Source: Acidobacteriota bacterium
GTDB lineage: Bacteria; Acidobacteriota; Aminicenantia; UBA2199
Length of the DNA: 10,114 nucleotides
Reading direction: 5' to 3'
NCBI GenBank assembly: GCA_028749105.1
Contig: JAQUQF010000041.1
Span: forward strand, 1-10,114
Shown here: in pieces, positions 1-6,475 of the stretch
How the letters are laid out: each line of letters starts with the position of its first letter
How positions within the stretch are numbered: position 1 is the first letter of the stretch
Translations under genes and position numbers: made by a program
The notes under the pieces: model-generated
Databases searched by the model: none
What the model was told of the DNA's origin: nothing
What the model saw: only the letters and a program-made list of their open reading frames with translations

Positions 1-99
1 GGCGTCCTGCCGCTCAGGCAAGCGGGGTTCGGCATCACCGCCCCCTATTCCCTGAAACACTGGGTCGGTGCCTTTTCAGCCGGGTTCCGCCTGGAATAA
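1..99 (+). CDS. 3' end of an upstream gene, possibly an outer-membrane or exported protein
   Basis: Frame 1 is open from the first base to a TAA at 97-99, giving 32 residues that end in GAFSAGFRLE. Third positions are mostly G/C, as in the real genes of the window, and a strong intrinsic terminator follows 57 bases after the stop, which supports a true gene end. The tail alternates aromatic and small residues, as in the last strand of an outer-membrane beta-barrel, but it does not end in the usual Phe. The family therefore cannot be named. The start lies outside the window. Confidence 0.5.
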   Translation, partial: GVLPLRQAGFGITAPYSLKHWVGAFSAGFRLE

Positions 100-156
100 A
101 CTCCCATGGCATGCCGCCCTGGGCATCCCGAAACTGAAAAAACGACGGCAAACAGC

Positions 157-181
157 CGGGCGAACTTTTTGCCCGTTTTTT
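157..181 (+). terminator. Rho-independent terminator of the upstream gene
   Basis: CGGGC (157-161) pairs with GCCCG (171-175). G162-T170, A163-T169 and A164-T168 extend the stem to 8 bp around a CTT loop, and six T residues follow at 176-181. It sits between the stop at 97-99 and the start at 207. It should therefore end transcription of the upstream gene, so the next gene depends either on read-through or on a promoter I could not identify convincingly. Confidence 0.85.
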
Positions 182-206
182 CGTTCTTATAACAAGGAGC
201 ACAGCC

Positions 207-1247
207 ATGAACCATGCGCGCACCATTTTTGGACTTTTGATCATGATCTTCATCGCCGTCCCCGTCCTTTTCGGCATCATCTGGGCCGTGGGCTTCACCC
301 AGGCCGTTGTCTCGCCAAAAACGCTCGCGGAGCTCCCCGACGAGATCATCGCCGAGGTTCCGGGGCTGCTGGACGGGATGATGCTGGCTGCCCATGACCA
401 GGATTCCGACATGGACTATGCGACCCGGACTTGGCTGAACGCCGTCGCCGCAGCCGGAATCACCCCGAAGCAGGTACTGAAAGAGACCGGGCTGGAAAGC
501 TGGCTGCAAAAAGAACTGACCGGGTCGCTCGCCTCGCTTGGCGAGATCATGAACGGCAAGAGGCACGAGCGCGCCGTCTGGCTCGACATGAAACCGCTGA
601 AATCGGCATTCAGCCACCCGGCTATGGAGAATTGGCTGACGCGGGTGCTGGAAAATCTTCCGCCCTGCTCCGCGGGCGAGGAGGAAGCATGGGCGCGGGT
701 CCTGAGCACCCGGGGCGACTACGATTCACTCCCCCCCTGCCGCCCCAGGGCGACACAGGGGAGCGCCGTGGCCGCAATCATCCGCGACCGCGTCGCCCGC
801 GATATCCCCGACCGGGTCAATATCATGGAAAACTCCGACTTCCCCCGTGGAAATTTCAACATGGCCAGGACAGTCACATCGTTCGCCTACCTGTTGTTCT
901 TGATCCCGGCCGTGTTCATCCTTCTGGGCGCATTGGTCGGGGCGCGCAGCAAATCCCATTTCTTCCGCTGGAGCGGCGCCGCGACAATGGCGGGCGGCGG
1001 GCTGGTCCTGGCGCTTTCGTCGCTGGCCAAGGGGGTTGTCCCCTGGGCCCTGCGCATCGGCCCGCTGGAACACCCCTCACAGTGGGCCCACTGGCAGGGC
1101 GTTTTTGCCGACCACGCGGAAGGGCTGGCCCTTGTGGTCTCGCGCCACTTCATGTCGCCGGTGATCACGGTAGCCGGCGGCGTGTGCGTTGTCGGGCTGC
1201 TGCTCTTTGCCTTCTCCTTCACCTTTTCCGGGGAACGCACCACATAG
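207..1247 (+). CDS. Membrane protein of unknown function with a large extracytoplasmic loop and twin LPPC motifs
   Basis: This 346-residue protein is not recognised as a named family. The ATG at 207 is preceded by AAGGAG (194-199) at good spacing. A hydrophobic segment at about residues 5-30 looks like an uncleaved signal anchor. A soluble region follows at about 31-222, then three more hydrophobic segments at about 226-246, 258-277 and 316-341. Four membrane segments would place the 190-residue loop outside the cytoplasm. The loop holds two identical LPPC tetrapeptides, Cys154 and Cys178, spaced 24 residues apart, which could form a disulfide or bind a ligand. From memory, similar Cys-Pro signatures occur in uncharacterised membrane proteins of environmental bacteria, but no function is attached to them. 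The gene is isolated, with a terminator just upstream and a promoter for the next gene downstream. A TATAAC at 188-193 has no matching -35 box, and its expected start point would cut off the ribosome binding site. Confidence 0.85.
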   Translation: MNHARTIFGLLIMIFIAVPVLFGIIWAVGFTQAVVSPKTLAELPDEIIAEVPGLLDGMMLAAHDQDSDMDYATRTWLNAVAAAGITPKQVLKETGLESWLQKELTGSLASLGEIMNGKRHERAVWLDMKPLKSAFSHPAMENWLTRVLENLPPCSAGEEEAWARVLSTRGDYDSLPPCRPRATQGSAVAAIIRDRVARDIPDRVNIMENSDFPRGNFNMARTVTSFAYLLFLIPAVFILLGALVGARSKSHFFRWSGAATMAGGGLVLALSSLAKGVVPWALRIGPLEHPSQWAHWQGVFADHAEGLALVVSRHFMSPVITVAGGVCVVGLLLFAFSFTFSGERTT

Positions 1248-1291
1248 GATCCGCTCGCGGCCGAATCCGCCGGCTGCGGCCTGGGCAACGG

Positions 1292-1319
1292 TTGAAAATT
1301 TTTTTGATTGCCCTATAAT
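1292..1319 (+). promoter_or_regulatory. Near-consensus sigma-70-type promoter for the hydrolase/EndoQ pair, predicted leaderless
   Basis: TTGAAA (1292-1297), a 16-bp spacer rich in A/T, and a perfect TATAAT (1314-1319). With the usual distance of 7 bases from the end of the -10 box, the transcript would start at 1326. That base is the A of the ATG opening the hydrolase. The -10 box is flanked by CCC and GGGGGG, so only a G run lies between it and the start codon. Assignment as a promoter is inference from consensus match and position. Confidence 0.65.
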
Positions 1320-1325
1320 GGGGGG

Positions 1326-2780
1326 ATGAAAAAGTCCCGCTTTGTCGCCATCTTCGTGCTACTGGCGGCGCTACCCCTGGCGGCAGTCTCGATCTCCCCG
1401 CTGCCCTACGGCATCAACGTGCACCTGGCGCAGGACAATGCCCTGACCAAGGTCAAGGAGGCCGGCATCGCCTGGGTGCGCATCGACATCGACTGGAGCA
1501 TAATCGAGGCCAGCAAGGGGAGCTGCAATTACGCCGACGTCGACCGCGTGGTCAATTACGCCGCGGCCAACGCTCTTTCGGTCTACGCTTCCATCGGCAG
1601 CACCCCGGGCTGGGCCAACGACAAGATGGGGAAAACATTTCCGGCCAGCGACATGGCGGATTGGAAGGACTTCGTAACCCGCACCATCAACCGCTACAAA
1701 AGCAAGGTCAAGTACTGGGGGATATGGAACGAACCCAACCTGAAACTGTTCTTTGCCCTGGGAAAGGACAAGTTCGTCCAGCAGGTGCTGATTCCCGGGA
1801 TCCAGGCCATCCGCAGCGCCGACCCGTCCGCGTTCATCGTCGGCCCCGAGTTGAGCCACAAGACTGAAACCGGCTCGGAATGGTATTTCTGGATGAAGTA
1901 TATCCTGGACAATGCCGGAAGCCAGCTGGACATCATTTCCCACCATATTTACGAGGACCTTGGGGTCTACTTCATCTACGATCTTCTTGAAGAGGGGGAT
2001 GGATTCATCCCGTCGGTCAGGAGTATCATCGAGGAATCGGGGCAGGGAGGCAAACCCTTCTGGATCACCGAGACCGGTTGGCACACGAACAAATACTCGG
2101 AGACCATGCAGGCCAACCGCTATTTGGACATGCTATACGCCAGCGCCCGCAAGAATTACCCGCACAAGGTCTTCTTTTACGAGATCATCGACGACTTTCA
2201 TCCGGGAGTCGAGCCCTTCGGCATCCTGCACAGCAATATGGAGATCAAGCCGGCCTACAATACCTACAAGGACTATATCGCCGGTTTGCTGCCCGACCCC
2301 GGCAACCCCGACGACGGCAAGGTCAACAAAAAATGTTATGCCGAACAGGCAGCGGGCAACGGCGCCCCGACCTCCCATAATCCCGCACTGCGGGCCATGT
2401 TCCGCATCAGGGATTTTCTGCGCGGCTATTCGGCCAGCGCCAGCGACACCGTGGATATCTACTATCAATGGAACCAGGAGTTCCAGGCGATCGCCCTGGC
2501 CGATTCCCGTGTTTTCAACCTGGGCCGGGAGATCATGAAGCAGGCGACGGCCTTGCTGGAGGGAAACACCTGGGACGCAATGGAACAACCGCTTCCCATG
2601 CCGTTGTACAATAATGCCCGGGCGTTGCTGGCGATATTGAAGAGCGATTACGCGGAGTCCCCCCTGGCCCCCATAATCCAGCTGGCCGACAGGCACCTGT
2701 CTGCGAGCGGCATGGCGCCCCTGCATGACCTGCTGGAGTTCTACCTGAAAGCGGACATTCGGGATCCCGAAGCCCCCTGA
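1326..2780 (+). CDS. Secreted clan-A-like glycoside hydrolase with a divergent CFI-box-like C-terminal domain
   Basis: This 484-residue protein probably cleaves glycosidic bonds in a polysaccharide outside the cytoplasm; the substrate is unknown. The ATG at 1326 opens a typical signal peptide (MKKSRF, then a hydrophobic stretch to about residue 21). An earlier in-frame TTG at 1308 is rejected because it lies upstream of the -10 box and of the signal peptide. Residues about 27-320 form a TIM-barrel pattern: GINVH near the start, WGIWNEPN with the likely acid/base Glu136, and WITETGW with the likely nucleophile Glu249. These are hallmarks of clan GH-A families such as GH39 and GH5. A Pro/Asp-rich linker (about 320-336) leads to a second domain beginning at Cys337, with LRAMFRIRD and a YY pair at 379-380. 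This resembles the 'CFIATAAYG' C-terminal box in diverged form. The stop codon abuts the next gene. The exact GH family remains open. Confidence 0.8.
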   Translation: MKKSRFVAIFVLLAALPLAAVSISPLPYGINVHLAQDNALTKVKEAGIAWVRIDIDWSIIEASKGSCNYADVDRVVNYAAANALSVYASIGSTPGWANDKMGKTFPASDMADWKDFVTRTINRYKSKVKYWGIWNEPNLKLFFALGKDKFVQQVLIPGIQAIRSADPSAFIVGPELSHKTETGSEWYFWMKYILDNAGSQLDIISHHIYEDLGVYFIYDLLEEGDGFIPSVRSIIEESGQGGKPFWITETGWHTNKYSETMQANRYLDMLYASARKNYPHKVFFYEIIDDFHPGVEPFGILHSNMEIKPAYNTYKDYIAGLLPDPGNPDDGKVNKKCYAEQAAGNGAPTSHNPALRAMFRIRDFLRGYSASASDTVDIYYQWNQEFQAIALADSRVFNLGREIMKQATALLEGNTWDAMEQPLPMPLYNNARALLAILKSDYAESPLAPIIQLADRHLSASGMAPLHDLLEFYLKADIRDPEAP

Positions 2781-3980
2781 ATGCCTTTTTTCGCCGACTT
2801 TCACGTTCATTCCCGCTATTCGCGCGGAACGTCGCCGGCCCTGGACCTTAACGAACTGGATCGTTGGGCCAAGATCAAGGGGCTTACCGTTGTGGGCAGC
2901 GGGGATTTCACCCATCCCCTCTGGTTCCAGAGCATCAAAAAATCCCTGACAGAAACCGTCCCCGGGCTGTTCTGTTTGAAAAAAAATCGCTCCACGGTGC
3001 ATTTTATCCTGAGTTCGGAAGTCTCCCTGATTTTCAAAAAGGACGGCCGGGTGCGAAAGGTCCATCTTCTCATCCTGGCGCCCTCCCTGGACGCGGTGGA
3101 AAAAATCAATGCCAGCCTGGGCCGGCGCTTCAATCTACGCGCCGACGGCCGCCCCATCCTGGGCGCGGCGGTCCGCGACCTGAGCGCTGAAATGCTGGCT
3201 ATCGATGATCGCGTCATGATCATTCCAGCCCATATCTGGACCCCCTGGTTCTCCCTGCTGGGGTCCAGATCGGGCTTCGACAGCCTGGAAGAATGCTTCG
3301 AAGATTATTCGCCATACATCCATGCCGTGGAAACGGGATTGTCGGCCGATCCCCCCATGCTGTCCAAGGTGACGTCACTGAAGCGCTACACGATCCTGTC
3401 CAATTCCGACGCCCACTCCGCTCCGAACCTGGGCCGGGAAGCCAATGAATTCGAATGCCCGTTACGCTATGACGGCATCGCCCAGGCCATTCGCAGCGGC
3501 AAAATTGTCCGCACCATTGAATTTTTCCCCGAAGAAGGCAAATATCATTATGACGGCCACCGTCTTTGCGGCGTATCCCTGCCCCCGGCCGAAACCCGGA
3601 AGCTGGGCGGAATATGTCCGGCCTGCGGCAAGCCCCTGACCCTGGGGGTGCTGTATCGGGCCGATGAACTCGCCGACCGGAAAGCGGAAGGCATGGTTCC
3701 TTTTAGCTACCAGATACCCCTGAAGCAGATCCTGTCCCAAATAATGAAAAGCGGAGAAAATTCCAAAAAGGTCAGCCGCCACTATTTTTCACTGATCGAT
3801 CGCCTGGGCCCGGAATTCAATATTCTGCAGGACCTGACGATCCGGGAGATTTCCAAGACCGATGAACGGCTGGCCGTTGCCATTCAGGCCATGCGCGAGA
3901 ACCGTGTCCGCCGCGTTCCGGGTTACGACGGGGTTTACGGGAAGATCGTCCTGGATCTTTCCCTGGCGCCAACAGATTGA
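2781..3980 (+). CDS. Endonuclease Q (EndoQ)-type PHP-domain DNA repair nuclease
   Basis: This 399-residue protein is close to the usual EndoQ length. Characterised EndoQ enzymes, from Thermococcales and a few bacteria, nick DNA 5' of deaminated bases (uracil, hypoxanthine, xanthine) and abasic sites. The N-terminal PHP metal-binding signature is intact: Asp6-x-His8-x-His10, SGDFTHP with Asp42 and His45, Glu80 in SSEVS, His95, His151 in IPAHIWTPW, and Asp210/His212 in SNSDAHS. A zinc-ribbon-like module follows, with His260-x2-Cys263 and Cys279-x2-Cys282, then the family-typical GVLYRADELADR. A helical C-terminal part contains the YFSLIDRLGPEFNILQDL stretch. Such proteins are sometimes labelled UvrD-like helicases by transfer, but no helicase motifs are present. 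The ATG directly follows the TGA of the hydrolase gene and has no visible ribosome binding site, so translation is probably coupled. Its own TGA overlaps the -35 box of the next promoter. Confidence 0.85.
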   Translation: MPFFADFHVHSRYSRGTSPALDLNELDRWAKIKGLTVVGSGDFTHPLWFQSIKKSLTETVPGLFCLKKNRSTVHFILSSEVSLIFKKDGRVRKVHLLILAPSLDAVEKINASLGRRFNLRADGRPILGAAVRDLSAEMLAIDDRVMIIPAHIWTPWFSLLGSRSGFDSLEECFEDYSPYIHAVETGLSADPPMLSKVTSLKRYTILSNSDAHSAPNLGREANEFECPLRYDGIAQAIRSGKIVRTIEFFPEEGKYHYDGHRLCGVSLPPAETRKLGGICPACGKPLTLGVLYRADELADRKAEGMVPFSYQIPLKQILSQIMKSGENSKKVSRHYFSLIDRLGPEFNILQDLTIREISKTDERLAVAIQAMRENRVRRVPGYDGVYGKIVLDLSLAPTD

Positions 3981-4005
3981 CTTTTTCATCGGAACATACT
4001 ATTGT
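3977..4005 (+). promoter_or_regulatory. Promoter of the FadL-type channel gene
   Basis: TTGACT (3977-3982), a 17-bp spacer and TATTGT (4000-4005). The -35 box matches 5 of 6 consensus bases and the -10 box 4 of 6. Transcription would begin near 4012, leaving a leader of about 22 bases with GGGAGGA at 4024-4030 ahead of the ATG at 4034. The -35 box overlaps the TGA of the EndoQ gene. The region is T-rich and stands out from the GC-rich surroundings. Confidence 0.55.
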
Positions 4006-4033
4006 TTTTTTTAAACAAGACTTGGGAGGAAAA

Positions 4034-5284
4034 ATGAAACAAATGGAAAAAACCGCACGGTTGATCGTGACCGTTGCCCTGATCGTGTTGGCGAGCACCT
4101 CTCTGTCAGCCAACGGCTTGAATCTCAACGGCCTCGGCTCCAAAGCCATCGCCATGGGCGGCGCCTTCATCGGCCAGGCCGACGACTACAGCGCCATCTT
4201 CTGGAACCCGGCCGGTCTGACCCAGATGAAGAACGCCGGCTTCTCGCTGTTCATCACCGACCTGATCCCCAGCGGCACCTACACCTTCCCCATCTACGGC
4301 ATCGACGCCAAGACCAAGTCGGCCATGTATCCTTCCGGCGCCCTCGGTTATTTCAAACCCATCAACGACAAGCTCGTGATCGGCATTTCCGCCTACGTGC
4401 CGTCGGGGACAGGCGCCAAATGGGACGGCGAGGAGCTGAAGCTCCTGTCGAAGGGCGCCGTGTACAAATGGGAGAGCTTCATGGCCGTGATCTCCGTCTC
4501 CCCGGTCATTGCCTACAAGGTCAGCGACACGTTTTCCCTGGGCGCAACCCTCAACCTGGACTATGGCATGATGAAGATCAAGCGCCCCGGCGTCGGTCAG
4601 TACACCGAGGACCTCAGCGGCTTCGCCTTCGGGGCCACCATCGGCGCCCTCTTCATGCCCATCGACCGCCTGGGCGTCGGCCTGACCCTGCGCACGCCAA
4701 CCAAGGTCAAGTTCAGCGGCGATGCCGAAATGGCCAGCGCTTCGGCTTACGGGCTGGCCACGACCTCAGACGCGGAGCGTGAAGCGACATGGCCGTTGTG
4801 GTTAGGGCTGGGGATCTCGTTCAAGGCGACCGACAAACTGACCTTGAACGCGGACGCCCAGTACACCAACTGGAAGAAGATCGATACCATCGGCATCACC
4901 TATGACGATGCCGTCTGGCAGTCCATGAAATCCCACCCCCTGCTGGGCGCCGCCTTCAACAACGACTTCGTGCTGAACTGGAAAAATGCCACCCAGCTGC
5001 GCTTCGGAGCCGAGTACGCCGTTTCCGAGAAGCTGGCCCTGCGCGCCGGCTACTATTACGACCCCTCGCCATCACCGGCCGAAACCCTCAACATCCTCCT
5101 GCCCGAGGTCACCTACAACGTCATTACCGCCGGCCTGGGCTACAAGGCCGAGAAGCTGGCCATCGACTTTTGCCTGGAATACCTCATGGGCAAGGACCAG
5201 GAATCGCCCCTTTCGGGCAAAATGCCGGGCACGCACGGCATGAGCATCCTGGTGCCCAACATCGCATTCTCCTATCGCTTCTAA
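4034..5284 (+). CDS. Outer-membrane transport protein, OmpP1/FadL/TodX family
   Basis: This 416-residue beta-barrel protein should sit in the outer membrane and let hydrophobic compounds such as fatty acids or aromatics diffuse inward. I chose the ATG at 4034, not the TTG at 3977, because GGGAGGA lies 3 bases upstream and because the signal peptide (charged MKQMEKTAR, hydrophobic core, SLSA cleavage at about residue 25) begins there. The mature N-terminus carries the family hallmark: NGLNLNGLGSKAIAMGGAFI followed by DDYSAIFWNPAGL, the plug and NPA signature of FadL. Repeated amphipathic strands follow (GVGLTLRTPTKVKFSG, LTLNADAQYTNWKKI, LALRAGYYYDPSP), ending in the aromatic C-terminus NIAFSYRF typical of Bam-dependent barrels. 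The length is near the FadL norm. The gene appears monocistronic, with its own promoter and a possible terminator hairpin after the stop. The family call is strong; the transported substrate is not known. Confidence 0.92.
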   Translation: MKQMEKTARLIVTVALIVLASTSLSANGLNLNGLGSKAIAMGGAFIGQADDYSAIFWNPAGLTQMKNAGFSLFITDLIPSGTYTFPIYGIDAKTKSAMYPSGALGYFKPINDKLVIGISAYVPSGTGAKWDGEELKLLSKGAVYKWESFMAVISVSPVIAYKVSDTFSLGATLNLDYGMMKIKRPGVGQYTEDLSGFAFGATIGALFMPIDRLGVGLTLRTPTKVKFSGDAEMASASAYGLATTSDAEREATWPLWLGLGISFKATDKLTLNADAQYTNWKKIDTIGITYDDAVWQSMKSHPLLGAAFNNDFVLNWKNATQLRFGAEYAVSEKLALRAGYYYDPSPSPAETLNILLPEVTYNVITAGLGYKAEKLAIDFCLEYLMGKDQESPLSGKMPGTHGMSILVPNIAFSYRF

Positions 5285-5308
5285 AGACCGCAAAACCGCT
5301 TGAACAGG

Positions 5309-5340
5309 GCGGGGGGCGCCGGCCGGCACTCCCCGCTTTA
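5309..5340 (+). terminator. Possible stem-loop terminator after the FadL-type gene
   Basis: GCGGGG (5309-5314) pairs with CCCCGC (5331-5336). The loop itself contains a GCC/GGC inner stem, and TTTA follows. The T tract is short, so intrinsic termination may be weak or Rho-assisted. A second small hairpin, CCGGGA (5352-5357) with TCCCGG (5365-5370), lies just before the rplS promoter and has no T tract. Confidence 0.35.
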
Positions 5341-5382
5341 CTTGATTCCGGCCGGGAAAATCCCTCCCGGTCATGGGCCGTA

Positions 5383-5411
5383 TTGAAAAACCAAGCAAAA
5401 AATAGTAAAAT
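5383..5411 (+). promoter_or_regulatory. Promoter of the rplS-rnhB-TPR operon
   Basis: TTGAAA (5383-5388), a 17-bp spacer and TAAAAT (5406-5411), each matching 5 of 6 consensus bases at ideal spacing. The predicted start near 5418 gives a leader of about 33 bases, with AGGAG at 5439-5443 seven bases before the rplS ATG. The local A/T richness contrasts with the GC-rich coding sequence on both sides. There is no room for a structured autoregulatory leader downstream of it. Confidence 0.7.
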
Positions 5412-5450
5412 GGACTATCATTCAACTCACTGCCAATTAGGAGACCAAAC

Positions 5451-5876
5451 ATGACAGAAGAAAAAAAATCGAGCCACGAGAGCCCGGCGGATAAATCCCA
5501 AGCCAAAAAAAAGCCCGCCGCGGCCCATGATCATAAGGACGCCAAGGCGGCGCCCCGCGCCCAGGAGCCCCGCGGCGAGGTGCCGGCGATCCGGCCGGGG
5601 GACGAGATGAAAGTGTTCTACCGCGTCATCGAAGCCGGCAAGGAACGGATCCAGACCTATGAAGGCACCGTGATCGCGATCAAAAACGCCGGCGCCTCCA
5701 AGAGCATCACCGTGCGCAAGAACTCGTTCGGGGTGGCCGTGGAGAGGATATTCCCGCTGAATTCCAAGCTGATCCAGAAGATCGAGATCAAAAAGCACAC
5801 GAAGGTCCGCAGGGCAAAACTGTTTTACCTGAGGAAGCTCAAAGGCAAGGCCTCCCGCCTGAAAGAACTGAGGTAA
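5451..5876 (+). CDS. rplS: 50S ribosomal protein L19 with an extended N-terminus
   Basis: L19 is a large-subunit protein at the interface with the 30S subunit. The 141-residue product contains the full conserved core from about residue 44: VPAIRPGDEMKVFYRVIEAG, ERIQTYEGTVIAI, SITVRKNSFGVAVERIFPLN, and the basic KVRRAKLFYLRKLKGKASRLKE tail. The usual length is about 115 residues, so about 25 extra residues lie at the N-terminus. Residues 1-43 are a low-complexity stretch rich in Lys, Ala, Glu and His, replacing the short helix that normally precedes the PGD motif. The ATG at 5451 has AGGAG at 5439-5443 and no better internal start is seen. Two runs of eight A (5461-5468 and 5505-5512) lie within this extension. 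The TAA overlaps the rnhB ATG by one base (TAATG). The trmD gene that often precedes rplS is absent here. Confidence 0.96.
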   Translation: MTEEKKSSHESPADKSQAKKKPAAAHDHKDAKAAPRAQEPRGEVPAIRPGDEMKVFYRVIEAGKERIQTYEGTVIAIKNAGASKSITVRKNSFGVAVERIFPLNSKLIQKIEIKKHTKVRRAKLFYLRKLKGKASRLKELR

Positions 5877-6475
5877 TGGCAGATTTTGCCATCGAGTCCG
5901 ACCTGCTCAAGAACGATCATCGTTTCATTTGCGGCCTCGATGAAGTGGGCCGCGGTTGCCTGTTCGGCCCTGTTGTCGCCGGGGCCGTCATCCTTGACCC
6001 GGCGCGGCTGAACCGCGAGTACGACGACTCGAAGAAGCTTTCCCCGAAGCGGCGGCTGCGGCTGGCCCGGGATATCTATGAAAAGGCGCTGGCCTATTCC
6101 ATCGGCTGGTGCTGGAACGACGAGATCGACCGCGGCAACATCCTCGAGGCGACCAAGCACGCCATGCGCCAGGCTTTTGGCCGCCTGCAGATCAAGCCCG
6201 ACTGCGTGCTGATCGACGCCATCCCCCCTGATTTTCTGCCGGTCAGCGGCCGGGCCCTGGTCCATGGAGACCGCAAAAGCCTGTCCATCGCCGCCGCTTC
6301 GATCATCGCCAAGGTTTTCCGGGATCAGCTTGTTGAAAAACTCTCCCTTTTTTTCCCCGCTTACGACCTGGCCCAAAACAAGGGCTATCCTACACAAAAA
6401 CATAGGAATATGATATCATGGCATGGGAAGACAATCTTTCACAGAAAGAGCTTTAAACTGAAACATGGCAGTTGA
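5876..6475 (+). CDS. rnhB: Ribonuclease HII
   Basis: This enzyme cleaves RNA in RNA/DNA hybrids and starts removal of single ribonucleotides misincorporated in DNA, acting in the cytoplasm. The 199-residue protein has all family signatures: GLDEVGRG with catalytic Asp22 and Glu23, FGPVVAGAVIL, DDSKKLS at 50-56, LIDA with Asp114, GDRKSLSIAAASIIAKV with Asp132, and the C-terminal GYPTQKH and HRKSFK motifs. The length is normal. The ATG shares one base with the rplS stop, and only a weak GAGG (5870-5873) lies close by, so translation is probably coupled to rplS. The rplS-rnhB pairing is common across bacteria. The 3' end overlaps the start of the TPR gene by 11 bases. Confidence 0.97.
   Translation: MADFAIESDLLKNDHRFICGLDEVGRGCLFGPVVAGAVILDPARLNREYDDSKKLSPKRRLRLARDIYEKALAYSIGWCWNDEIDRGNILEATKHAMRQAFGRLQIKPDCVLIDAIPPDFLPVSGRALVHGDRKSLSIAAASIIAKVFRDQLVEKLSLFFPAYDLAQNKGYPTQKHRNMISWHGKTIFHRKSFKLKHGS

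Noticed and set aside
188..193. TATAAC as the -10 box for the gene at 207.
   Set aside because: No acceptable -35 box at the right distance (the position is inside the terminator), and the start point would remove the ribosome binding site.
1259..1305. GGCCG/CGGCC hairpin (1259-1281) and a run of seven T (1299-1305) as a terminator after the membrane protein gene.
   Set aside because: The T run is 17 bases past the stem and forms the promoter spacer of the next gene; the stem is only five pairs with a long loop.
431..1318. A 295-codon plus-strand frame overlapping the membrane protein gene.
   Set aside because: Arg/Gly/Pro-rich product typical of a shifted frame in GC-rich DNA; the overlapping frame has membrane segments and a ribosome binding site.
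1371..3065. Minus-strand open frames of 237 and 310 codons opposite the hydrolase and EndoQ genes.
   Set aside because: Shadows of two plus-strand genes with recognisable catalytic motifs; the translations show no domain or plausible start context.
6409..6414. TATGAT inside the end of rnhB as an internal promoter for the TPR gene.
   Set aside because: The -35 position reads TATCCT, a poor match; gene overlap suggests co-transcription.
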